Below, one piece after another: positions 10,359-22,828 of a stretch of 64,000 nucleotides of DNA. Under the pieces are notes generated by a model, which was not told where the DNA came from, searched no databases, and was given only the letters and a program-made list of their open reading frames with translations. Source of the stretch: Myrica gale (taxonomy: Eukaryota; Streptophyta; Magnoliopsida; Fagales; Myricaceae). The DNA lies in contig OZ005621.1 of assembly GCA_963930655.1 (NCBI GenBank), positions 12,821,001 through 12,885,000 on the forward strand, given 5' to 3'. The first letter of the stretch is position 1; every line of letters begins with the position of its first letter. Both the position numbers and the translations under genes were made by a program.

Positions 10359-11397
10359 AATGATTAAGAAAACGACGTAAATAGATCAATGGATAAGATA
10401 TGGACCTATAAATATGTTAAAAATCGGCCAAATTAATTAGTTTTAAAAGTTAAAACCTTAATGACGAAGAAAAGGAAGCAAATATAAATATGGAAGAGTT
10501 TTAGAGCAACAGATAACTAAAAACTCCTCCGAATGAATTTTTGAGAACTTAGATACCTTAAGGAAGAATAGAATGAAGCAAATATATTAATGGAAGAGTT
10601 AGAACCCAAAATATTAATGGAAAGTAGGCCACCAAAAGTAGCTTGAAAACTAGAACAAAATTGTCCAATTTAATTAATTTGAAAATTAGATTCCTCAATG
10701 ATTAAGAAAATGACGTAATGAGATCAATGGATAAGATATAGACATTAGATAAGTAAAAAATCTTCCAAATTAATTCATTTGAAAATTTAATACCTTAATG
10801 ACGAAGAAAATGAAGCAAATGAATCGCAGGATTAGTTTTGGAACAATAGATAAGTTAAAAAGTATTTAAATTAGTTTGTTTCAAAGTCAGATACCTTAAT
10901 GATGAGGAAAATGAAGCAAATATACTAATCGAACTGTTAGATACCAAAATACAAAAGCAAAGTTGGCCAACTTAACTAGCTTGAAAAATAGATTCCCAAA
11001 TGATTAAGAAAATGTTGCAAATAGAATAATGGAAGAGTTAAAGACCAAAATATAAATGTAAAATAGTCCATATTAATTAGTTTTAAAACGAGATACCTAA
11101 ACAATTAATAAAATGGCGTAAAACGACCAATGGACACGATATAGACCAATAAATATGTTCAAAATTGTCCAAATTAATTAGTTTAAAATTTGAAACCTTA
11201 ATGACGAACAAAATGAAGCAAATATATATGTGGAAGAGTGTTAGAGCAATAGAAAAAAAATCCTCCAATTGAATTTTTTTTTTACTTAGACAAATTAATG
11301 ATGAAGAAAATGTAGCAAATAGATCAATTGTATTGTTATAGAACAAAATATACGTGCAAAATAGTTAAATTTTATTATTTTTCAAATTCGTTACCTG
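10359..11397 (+). repeat. Unit 11: A/B hybrid HOR
   Basis: M1, M2 and the start of M3 are A-like (GACCTATAAATATG; GAATAGAATG to about 10575). From about 10633 the unit is B-like (ACCAAAAGTAGC, GAAAACTAG, AATGTTGCAAATAG, TTGTTATAGAAC). The switch is therefore inside M3, within about 60 bp. M2 also lacks 2 bp (GAATTTTTGAG where others have GAATTTGTTGAG). An in-register crossover is the simplest explanation. Confidence 0.85.
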
Positions 11398-12313
11398 AAT
11401 GATTAAGAAAACGACGTAAATAGACTAATGGATAAGATATAGACCAATAAATATGTTAAAAATCGGCCAAATTAATTAGTTTTAAAAGTTAAAACCTTAA
11501 TGACGAGGAAAAGGAAGCAAACATATATATGGTAGAGTTTTAGAGCAACAGATAACTAAAAACTCCTCCGAATGAATTTGTTGAGAACTTAGATACCTTA
11601 AGGAAGAATAAAATGAAGCAAATATACTAATGGAAGAGTTAGAACCCAAAATATTAATGGAAAGTAGGCCACCAAAAGTAGCTTGAAAACTAGAACAAAA
11701 TCGTCCAATTTAATTAATTTGAAAATTAGATTCCTCAATGATTAAGAAAATGACGTAATGAGATCAATGGATAAGATATAGACATTAGATAAGTAAAAAA
11801 TCTTCCAAATTAATTCGTTTAAGAAATTAATACCTCAATGACGAAGAAAATGAAGCGAATGAATCGCATGATTAGTTTTGGAACAATAGATAAATTAAAA
11901 AGTATTTAAATTAGTTTGTTTCAAAGTCAGATACCTTAATGATGACGAAAATGAAGCAAATATACTAATGGAACTGTTAGAGACCAAAATACTAATGCAA
12001 AGTTGGCCAACTTAACTAGCTTGAAAAACATATTCCCAAATGATTAAGAAAATGTTGCAAATAGAATAATGGAAGAGTTATAGACCAAAATATAAATGTA
12101 AAATAGTCCATATTAATTAGTTTTAAAACGAGATACCTAAACAATTAAGAAAATGGCGTAAAAAGACCAATGGACACGATATAGACCAATAAATATGTTC
12201 AAAATTGTCCAAATTAATTAGTTTAAAATTTGAAACCTTAATGACGAACAAAATGAAGCAAATATATATATGGAAGAGTGTTAGAGCAATAGAAAAAAAA
12301 TCCTCCAATTGAA

Positions 12314-12325
12314 TTTTTTTTTTTT
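12314..12325 (+). repeat. T12 homopolymer in M9 of unit 12
   Basis: M9 contains an uninterrupted run of 12 T after TCCTCCAATTGAA. Unit 13 has the same run at 13356-13367, while units 11, 16, 18, 20 and 22 have shorter versions and the other subtype has TTTATTTTAC. Run length accounts for much of the 1,037-1,042 bp range in this block. Sequencing error in homopolymers is possible. Confidence 0.85.
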
Positions 12326-15300
12326 ACTTAGACAAATTAATGATGAAGAAAATGTAGCAAATAGATCAATTGTATTGTTATAGAACAAAATATACGTGCA
12401 AAATAGTTAAATTTTATTATTTTTCAAATTCGTTACCTGAATGATTAAGAAAACGACGTAAATAGACTAATGGATAAGATATGGACCAATAAATATGTTA
12501 AAAATCGGCCAAATTAATTAGTTTTAAAATTTAAAACCTTAATGACGAGGAAAAGGAAGCAAACATATATATGGTAGAGTTTTAGAGCAACAGATAACTA
12601 AAAACTCCTCCGAATGAATTTGTTGAGAACTTAGATACCTTAAGGAAGAATAAAATGAAGCAAATATACTAATGGAAGAGTTAGAACCCAAAATATTAAT
12701 GGAAAGTAGGCCACCAAAAGTAGCTTGAAAACAAGAACAAAATCGTCCAATTTAATTAATTTGAAAATTAGATTCCTCAATGATTAAGAAAATGACGTAA
12801 TGAGATCAATGGATAAGATATAGACATTAGATAAGTAAAAAATCTTCCAAATTAATTCGTTTAAGAAATTAATACCTCAATGACGAAGAAAATGAAGCGA
12901 ATGAATCGCATGATTAGTTTTGGAACAATAGATAAATTAAAAAGTATTTAAATTAGTTTGTTTCAAAGTCAGATACCTTAATGATGACGAAAATGAAGCA
13001 AATATACTAATGGAACTGTTAGAGACCAAAATACTAATGCAAAGTTGGCCAACTTAACTAGCTTGAAAAACATATTCCCAAATGATTAAGAAAATGTTGC
13101 AAATAGAATAATGGAAGAGTTATAGACCAAAATATAAATGTAAAATAGTCCATATTAATTAGTTTTAAAACGAGATACCTAAACAATTAAGAAAATGGCG
13201 TAAAAAGACCAATGGACACGATATAGACCAATAAATATGTTCAAAATTGTCCAAATTAATTAGTTTAAAATTTGAAACCTTAATGACGAACAAAATGAAG
13301 CAAATATATATATGGAAGAGTGTTAGAGCAATAGAAAAAAAATCCTCCAATTGAATTTTTTTTTTTTACTTAGACAAATTAATGATGAAGAAAATGTAGC
13401 AAATAGATCAATTGTATTGTTATAGAACAAAATATACGTGCAAAATAGTTAAATTTTATTATTTTTCAAATTCGTTACCTGAATGATTAAGAAAACGACG
13501 TAAATAGACTAATGGATAAGATATGGACCAATAAATATGTTAAAAATCGGCCAAATTAATTAGTTTTAAAATTTAAAACCTTAATGACGAGGAAAAGGAA
13601 GCAAACATATATATGGTAGAGTTTTAGAGCAACAGATAACTAAAAACTCCTCCGAATGAATTTGTTGAGAACTTAGATACCTTAAGGAAGAATAAAATGA
13701 AGCAAATATACTAATGGAAGAGTTAGAACCCAAAATATTAATGGAAAGTAGGCCACCAAAAGTAGCTTGAAAACTAGAACAAAATCGTCCAATTTAATTA
13801 ATTTGAAAATTAGATTCCTCAATGATTAAGAAAATGACGTAATGAGATCAATGGATAAGATATAGACATTAGATAAGTAAAAAATCTTCCAAATTAATTC
13901 ATTTGAAAATTTAATACCTCAATGACGAAGAAAATGAAGCAAATGAATCGCAGGATTAGTTTTGGAACAATAGATAAATTAAAAAGTATTTAAATTAGTT
14001 TGTTTCAAAGTCAGATACCTTAATGATGAGGAAAATGAAGCAAATATACTAATGGAACTGTTAGAGACCAAAATACTAATGCAAAGTTGGCCAACTTAAC
14101 TAGCTTGAAGAACATATTCCCAAATGATTAAGAAAATGTTGCAAATAGAATAATGGAAGAGTTATAGACCAAAATATAAATGTAAAATAGTCCATATTAA
14201 TTAGTTTTAAAACGAGATACCTAAACAATTAAGAAAATGGCGTAAAAAGACCAATGGACACGATATAGAGCAATAAATATGTTCAAAATTGTCCAAATTA
14301 ATTAGTTTAAAATTTGAAACCTTAATGACGAACAAAATGAAGCAAATATATATATGGAAGAGTTTTAGAGCAACAGAAAAAAATCCTCCAAATGAATTTA
14401 TTTTACTTAGACAAATTAATGATGAAGAAAATGTAGCAAATAGATCAATTGTATTGTTATAGAACAAAATATACGTGCAAAATAGTTAAATTTTATTATT
14501 TTTCAAATTCGTTACCTGAATGATTAAGAAAACGACGTAAATAGATCAATTTATAAGATATGGACCAATAAATATGTTAAAAATCGGCCAAATTAATTAG
14601 TTTTAAAAGTTAAAACATTAATGACGAGGAAAAGGAAGCAAACATATATATTGAAGAGTTTTAGAGCAACAGATAACTAAAAACTCCTCCGAATGAATTT
14701 GTTGAGAACTTAGATACCTTAAGGAAGAATAAAATGAAGCAAATATACTAATGGAAGAGTTAGAACCCAAAATATTAATGGAAAGTAGGCCAGCGAAAGT
14801 AGCTTGAAAACTAGAACAAAATCGTCCAATTTAATTAATTTGAAAATTAGATTCCTCAATGATTAAGAAAATGACGTAATGAGATCAATGGATAAGATAT
14901 AGACATTAGATAAGTAAAAAATCTTCCAAATTAATTCGTTTGAAAATTTAAAACCTCAATGACGAAGAAAATGAAGGAAATGAATCGCATGATTAGTTTT
15001 GGAACAATAGATAAATTAAAAAGTATTTAAATTAGTTTGTTTCAAAGTCAGATACCTTAATGATGAGGAAAATGAAGCAAATATACTAATGGAACTGTTA
15101 GAGACCAAAATACTAATGCAAAGTTGGCCAACTTAACTAGCTTGAAAAACATATTCCCAAATGATTAAGAAAATGTTGCAAATAGAATAATGGAAGAGTT
15201 ATAGACCAAAATATAAATGTAAAATAGTCCATATTAATTAGTTTTAAAACGAGATACCTAAACAATTAAGAAAATGGCGTAAAAAGACCAAGGGACACGA

Positions 15301-16596
15301 TATAGACCAATAAATATGTTCAAAATTGTCCAAATTAATTAGTTTAAAATTTGAAACCTTAATGACGAACAAAATGAAGCAAATATATATATGGAAGAGT
15401 TTTAGAGCAACAGAAAAAAATCCTCCAAATGAATTTATTTTACTTAGACAAATTAATGATGAAGAAAATGTAGCAAATAGATCAATTGTATTGTTATAGA
15501 ACAAAATATACGTGCAAAATAGTTAAATTTTATTATTTTTCAAATTCGTTACCAGAATGATTAAGAAAACGACGTAAATAGATCAATTTATAAGATATGG
15601 ACCAATAAATATGTTAAAAATCGGCCAAATTAATTAGTTTTAAAAGTTAAAACATTAATGACGAGGAAAAGGAAGCAAACATATATATTGAAGAGTTTTA
15701 GAGCAACAGATAACTAAAAACTCCTCCGAATGAATTTGTTGAGAACTTAGATACCTTAAGGAAGAATAAAATGAAGCAAATATACTAATGGAAGAGTTAG
15801 AACCCAAAATATTAATGGAAAGTAGGCCAGCGAAAGTAGCTTGAAAACTAGAACAAAATCGTCCAATTTAATTAATTTGAAAATTAGATTCCTCAATGAT
15901 TAAGAAAATGAGGTAATGAGATCAATGGATAAGATATAGACATTAGATAAGTAAAAAATCTTCCAAATTAATTCGTTTGAAAATTTAAAACCTCAATGAC
16001 GAAGAAAATGAAGGAAATGAATCGCATGATTAGTTTTGGAACAATAGATAAATTAAAAAGTATTTAAATTAGTTTGTTTCAAAGTCAGATACGTTAATGA
16101 TGAGGAAAATGAAGCAAATATACTAATGGAACTGTTAGAGACCAAAATACTAATGCAAAGTTGGCCAACTTAACTAGCTTGAAAAACATATTCCCAAATG
16201 ATTAAGAAAATGTTGCAAATAGAATAATGGAAGAGTTATAGACCAAAATATAAATGTAAAATAGTCCATATTAATTAGTTTTAAAACGAGATACCTAAAC
16301 AATTAAGAAAATGGCGTAAAAAGACCAATGGACACGATATAGACCAATAAATATGTTCAAAATTGTCCAAATTAATTAGTTTAAAATTTGAAACCTTAAT
16401 GACGAACAAAATGAAGCAAATATATATATGGAAGAGTGTTAGAGCAATAGAAAAAAAAATCCTCCAATTGAATTTTTTTTTTACTTAGACAAATTAATGA
16501 TGAAGAAAATGTAGCAAATAGATCAATTGTATTGTTATAGAACAAAATATACGTGCAAAATAGTTAAATTTTATTATTTTTCAAATTCGTTACCTG

Positions 16597-18673
16597 AATG
16601 ATTAAGAAAACGACGTAAATAGACTAATGGATAAGATATGGACCAATAAATATGTTAAAAATCGGCCAAATTAATTAGTTTTAAAAGTTAAAACCTTAAT
16701 GACGAGGAAAAGGAAGCAAACATATATATGGTAGAGTTTTAGAGCAACAGATAACTAAAAACTCCTCCGAATGAATTTGTTGAGAACTTAGATACCTTAA
16801 GGAAGAATAAAATGAAGCAAATATACTAATGGAAGAGTTAGAACCCAAAATATTAATGGAAAGTAGGCCACCAAAAGTAGCTTGAAAACTAGAACAAAAT
16901 CGTCCAATTTAATTAATTTGAAAATTAGATTCCTCAATGATTAAGAAAATGACGTAATGAGATCAATGGATAAGATATAGACATTAGATAAGTAAAAAAT
17001 CTTCCAAATTAATTCATTTGAAAATTTAATACCTCAATGACGAAGAAAATGAAGCAAATGAATCGCAGGATTAGTTTTGGAACAATAGATAAATTAAAAA
17101 GTATTTAAATTAGTTTGTTTCAAAGTCAGATACCTTAATGATGAGGAAAATGAAGCAAATATACTAATGGAACTGTTAGAGACCAAAATACTAATGCAAA
17201 GTTGGCCAACTTAACTAGCTTGAAGAACATATTCCCAAATGATTAAGAAAATGTTGCAAATAGAATAATGGAAGAGTTATAGACCAAAATATAAATGTAA
17301 AATAGTCCATATTAATTAGTTTTAAAACGAGATACCTAAACAATTAAGAAAATGGCGTAAAAAGACCAATGGACACGATATAGAGCAATAAATATGTTCA
17401 AAATTGTCCAAATTAATTAGTTTAAAATTTGAAACCTTAATGACGAACAAAATGAAGCAAATATATATATGGAAGAGTTTTAGAGCAACAGAAAAAAATC
17501 CTCCAAATGAATTTATTTTACTTAGACAAATTAATGATGAAGAAAATGTAGCAAATAGATCAATTGTATTGTTATAGAACAAAATATACGTGCAAAATAG
17601 TTAAATTTTATTATTTTTCAAATTCGTTACCTGAATGATTAAGAAAACGACGTAAATAGATCAATTTATAAGATATGGACCAATAAATATGTTTAAAATC
17701 GGCCAAATTAATTAGTTTTAAAAGTTAAAACATTAATGACGTGGAAAAGGAAGCAAACATATATATTGAAGAGTTTTAGAGCAACAGATAACTAAAAACT
17801 CCTCCGAATGAATTTGTTGAGAACTTAGATACCTTAAGGAAGAATAAAATGAAGCAAATATACTAATGGAAGAGTTAGAACCCAAAATATTAATGGAAAG
17901 TAGGCCAGCGAAAGTAGCTTGAAAACTAGAACAAAATCGTCCAATTTAATTAATTTGAAAATTAGATTCCTCAATGATTAAGAAAATGAGGTAATGAGAT
18001 CAATGGATAAGATATAGACATTAGATAAGTAAAAAGTCTTCCAAATTAATTCGTTTGAAAATTTAAAACCTCAATGACGAAGAAAATGAAGGAAATGAAT
18101 CGCATGATTAGTTTTGGAACAATAGATAAATTAAAAAGTATTTAAATTAGTTTGTTTCAAAGTCAGATACGTTAATGATGAGGAAAATGAAGCAAATATA
18201 CTAATGGAACTGTTAGAGACCAAAATACTAATGCAAAGTTGGCCAACTTAACTAGCTTGAAAAACATATTCCCAAATGATTAAGAAAATGTTGCAAATAG
18301 AATAATGGAAGAGTTATAGACCAAAATATAAATGTAAAATAGTCCATATTAATTAGTTTTAAAACGAGATACCTAAACAATTAAGAAAATGGCGTAAAAA
18401 GACCAATGGACACGATATAGACCAATAAATATGTTCAAAATTGTCCAAATTAATTAGTTTAAAATTTGAAACCTTAATGACGAACAAAATGAAGCAAATA
18501 TATATATGGAAGAGTGTTAGAGCAATAGAAAAAAAATCCTCCAATTGAATTTTTTTTTTACTTAGACAAATTAATGATGAAGAAAATGTAGCAAATAGAT
18601 CAATTGTATTGTTATAGAACAAAATATACGTGCAAAATAGTTAAATTTTATTATTTTTCAAATTCGTTACCTG
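16597..18673 (+). repeat. HOR dimer, copy 1 (units 17-18), 2,077 bp
   Basis: The first half is 1,037 bp with GACTAATGG in M1, ATATAGAGCAATAAAT in M8 and CAACAG in M9. The second half is 1,040 bp with GATCAATTTATAAG in M1, AATGAGGTAATGAG in M4 and GTGTTAGAGCAATAG in M9. Both halves recur immediately to the right. Confidence 0.9.
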
Positions 18674-20751
18674 AATGATTAAGAAAACGACGTAAATAGA
18701 CTAATGGATAAGATATGGACCAATAAATATGTTAAAAATCGGCCAAATTAATTAGTTTTAAAAGTTAAAACCTTAATGACGAGGAAAAGGAAGCAAACAT
18801 ATATATGGTAGAGTTTTAGAGCAACAGATAACTAAAAACTCCTCCGAATGAATTTGTTGAGAACTTAGATACCTTAAGGAAGAATAAAATGAAGCAAATA
18901 TACTAATGGAAGAGTTAGAACCCAAAATATTAATGGAAAGTAGGCCACCAAAAGTAGCTTGAAAACTAGAACAAAATCGTCCAATTTAATTAATTTGAAA
19001 ATTAGATTCCTCAATGATTAAGAAAATGACGTAATGAGATCAATGGATAAGATATAGACATTAGATAAGTAAAAAATCTTCCAAATTAATTCATTTGAAA
19101 ATTTAATACCTCAATGACGAAGAAAATGAAGCAAATGAATCGCAGGATTAGTTTTGGAACAATAGATAAATTAAAAAGTATTTAAATTAGTTTGTTTCAA
19201 AGTCAGATACCTTAATGATGAGGAAAATGAAGCAAATATACTAATGGAACTGTTAGAGACCAAAATACTAATGCAAAGTTGGCCAACTTAACTAGCTTGA
19301 AGAACATATTCCCAAATGATTAAGAAAATGTTGCAAATAGAATAATGGAAGAGTTATAGACCAAAATATAAATGTAAAATAGTCCATATTAATTAGTTTT
19401 AAAACGAGATACCTAAACAATTAAGAAAATGGCGTAAAAAGACCAATGGACACGATATAGAGCAATAAATATGTTCAAAATTGTCCAAATTAATTAGTTT
19501 AAAATTTGAAACCTTAATGACGAACAAAATGAAGCAAATATATATATGGAAGAGTTTTAGAGCAACAGAAAAAAATCCTCCAAATGAATTTATTTTACTT
19601 AGACAAATTAATGATGAAGAAAATGTAGCAAATAGATCAATTGTATTGTTATAGAACAAAATATACGTGCAAAATAGTTAAATTTTATTATTTTTCAAAT
19701 TCGTTACCTGAATGATTAAGAAAACGACGTAAATAGATCAATTTATAAGATATGGACCAATAAATATGTTTAAAATCGGCCAAATTAATTAGTTTTAAAA
19801 GTTAAAACATTAATGACGAGGAAAAGGAAGCAAACATATATATTGAAGAGTTTTAGAGCAACAGATAACTAAAAACTCCTCCGAATGAATTTGTTGAGAA
19901 CTTAGATACCTTAAGGAAGAATAAAATGAAGCAAATATACTAATGGAAGAGTTAGAACCCAAAATATTAATGGAAAGTAGGCCAGCGAAAGTAGCTTGAA
20001 AACTAGAACAAAATCGTCCAATTTAATTAATTTGAAAATTAGATTCCTCAATGATTAAGAAAATGAGGTAATGAGATCAATGGATAAGATATAGACATTA
20101 GATAAGTAAAAAGTCTTCCAAATTAATTCGTTTGAAAATTTAAAACCTCAATGACGAAGAAAATGAAGGAAATGAATCGCATGATTAGTTTTGGAACAAT
20201 AGATAAATTAAAAAGTATTTAAATTAGTTTGTTTCAAAGTCAGATACGTTAATGATGAGGAAAATGAAGCAAATATACTAATGGAACTGTTAGAGACCAA
20301 AATACTAATGCAAAGTTGGCCAACTTAACTAGCTTGAAAAACATATTCCCAAATGATTAAGAAAATGTTGCAAATAGAATAATGGAAGAGTTATAGACCA
20401 AAATATAAATGTAAAATAGTCCATATTAATTAGTTTTAAAACGAGATACCTAAACAATTAAGAAAATGGCGTAAAAAGACCAATGGACACGATATAGACC
20501 AATAAATATGTTCAAAATTGTCCAAATTAATTAGTTTAAAATTTGAAACCTTAATGACGAACAAAATGAAGCAAATATATATATGGAAGAGTGTTAGAGC
20601 AATAGAAAAAAAATCCTCCAATTGAATTTTTTTTTTTACTTAGACAAATTAATGATGAAGAAAATGTAGCAAATAGATCAATTGTATTGTTATAGAACAA
20701 AATATACGTGCAAAATAGTTAAATTTTATTATTTTTCAAATTCGTTACCTG
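18674..20751 (+). repeat. HOR dimer, copy 2 (units 19-20), 2,078 bp
   Basis: Same two unit types in the same order as units 17-18. The 1-bp length difference comes from the T-tract of M9 in unit 20. Confidence 0.9.
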
Positions 20752-22828
20752 AATGATTAAGAAAACGACGTAAATAGACTAATGGATAAGATATGGACCA
20801 ATAAATATGTTAAAAATCGGCCAAATTAATTAGTTTTAAAAGTTAAAACCTTAATGACGAGGAAAAGGAAGCAAACATATATATGGTAGAGTTTTAGAGC
20901 AACAGATAACTAAAAACTCCTCCGAATGAATTTGTTGAGAACTTAGATACCTTAAGGAAGAATAAAATGAAGCAAATATACTAATGGAAGAGTTAGAACC
21001 CAAAATATTAATGGAAAGTAGGCCACCAAAAGTAGCTTGAAAACTAGAACAAAATCGTCCAATTTAATTAATTTGAAAATTAGATTCCTCAATGATTAAG
21101 AAAATGACGTAATGAGATCAATGGATAAGATATAGACATTAGATAAGTAAAAAATCTTCCAAATTAATTCATTTGAAAATTTAATACCTCAATGACGAAG
21201 AAAATGAAGCAAATGAATCGCAGGATTAGTTTTGGAACAATAGATAAATTAAAAAGTATTTAAATTAGTTTGTTTCAAAGTCAGATACCTTAATGATGAG
21301 GAAAATGAAGCAAATATACTAATGGAACTGTTAGAGACCAAAATACTAATGCAAAGTTGGCCAACTTAACTAGCTTGAAGAACATATTCCCAAATGATTA
21401 AGAAAATGTTGCAAATAGAATAATGGAAGAGTTATAGACCAAAATATAAATGTAAAATAGTCCATATTAATTAGTTTTAAAACGAGATACCTAAACAATT
21501 AAGAAAATGGCGTAAAAAGACCAATGGACACGATATAGAGCAATAAATATGTTCAAAATTGTCCAAATTAATTAGTTTAAAATTTGAAACCTTAATGACG
21601 AACAAAATGAAGCAAATATATATATGGAAGAGTTTTAGAGCAACAGAAAAAAATCCTCCAAATGAATTTATTTTACTTAGACAAATTAATGATGAAGAAA
21701 ATGTAGCAAATAGATCAATTGTATTGTTATAGAACAAAATATACGTGCAAAATAGTTAAATTTTATTATTTTTCAAATTCGTTACCTGAATGATTAAGAA
21801 AACGACGTAAATAGATCAATTTATAAGATATGGACCAATAAATATGTTTAAAATCGGCCAAATTAATTAGTTTTAAAAGTTAAAACATTAATGACGAGGA
21901 AAAGGAAGCAAACATATATATTGAAGAGTTTTAGAGCAACAGATAACTAAAAACTCCTCCGAATGAATTTGTTGAGAACTTAGATACCTTAAGGAAGAAT
22001 AAAATGAAGCAAATATACTAATGGAAGAGTTAGAACCCAAAATATTAATGGAAAGTAGGCCAGCGAAAGTAGCTTGAAAACTAGAACAAAATCGTCCAAT
22101 TTAATTAATTTGAAAATTAGATTCCTCAATGATTAAGAAAATGAGGTAATGAGATCAATGGATAAGATATAGACATTAGATAAGTAAAAAGTCTTCCAAA
22201 TTAATTCGTTTGAAAATTTAAAACCTCAATGACGAAGAAAATGAAGGAAATGAATCGCATGATTAGTTTTGGAACAATAGATAAATTAAAAAGTATTTAA
22301 ATTAGTTTGTTTCAAAGTCAGATACGTTAATGATGAGGAAAATGAAGCAAATATACTAATGGAACTGTTAGAGACCAAAATACTAATGCAAAGTTGGCCA
22401 ACTTAACTAGCTTGAAAAACATATTCCCAAATGATTAAGAAAATGTTGCAAATAGAATAATGGAAGAGTTATAGACCAAAATATAAATGTAAAATAGTCC
22501 ATGTTAATTAGTTTTAAAACGAGATACCTAAACAATTAAGAAAATGGCGTAAAAAGACCAATGGACACGATATAGACCAATAAATATGTTCAAAATTGTC
22601 CAAATTAATTAGTTTAAAATTTGAAACCTTAATGACGAACAAAATGAAGCAAATATATATATGGAAGAGTGTTAGAGCAATAGAAAAAAAATCCTCCAAT
22701 TGAATTTTTTTTTTACTTAGACAAATTAATGATGAAGAAAATGTAGCAAATAGATCAATTGTATTGTTATAGAACAAAATATACGTGCAAAATAGTTAAA
22801 TTTTATTATTTTTCAAATTCGTTACCTG
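20752..22828 (+). repeat. HOR dimer, copy 3 (units 21-22), 2,077 bp
   Basis: Same two unit types again. The last unit has CCATGTTAATTAG in M7 where its sisters have CCATATTAATTAG, so the copies are not strictly identical. Confidence 0.9.

Larger units (their letters stand above)
11398..22828 (+). repeat. Block B: HOR units 12-22
   Basis: Units start at 11398, 12440, 13482, 14519, 15556, 16597, 17634, 18674, 19711, 20752 and 21789. Two features vary: M1 with GACTAATGG or GATCAATTTATAAG, and M9 with GTGTTAGAGCAATAG or TTTTAGAGCAACAG. Units 12-13 are GACTAATGG/GTGTTAG, 15 is GATCAATTTA/CAACAG, and from 16 onward the two commonest combinations alternate strictly. The ordering suggests the dimer arose by recombination among the unit types at the left of the block. 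Confidence 0.92.
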
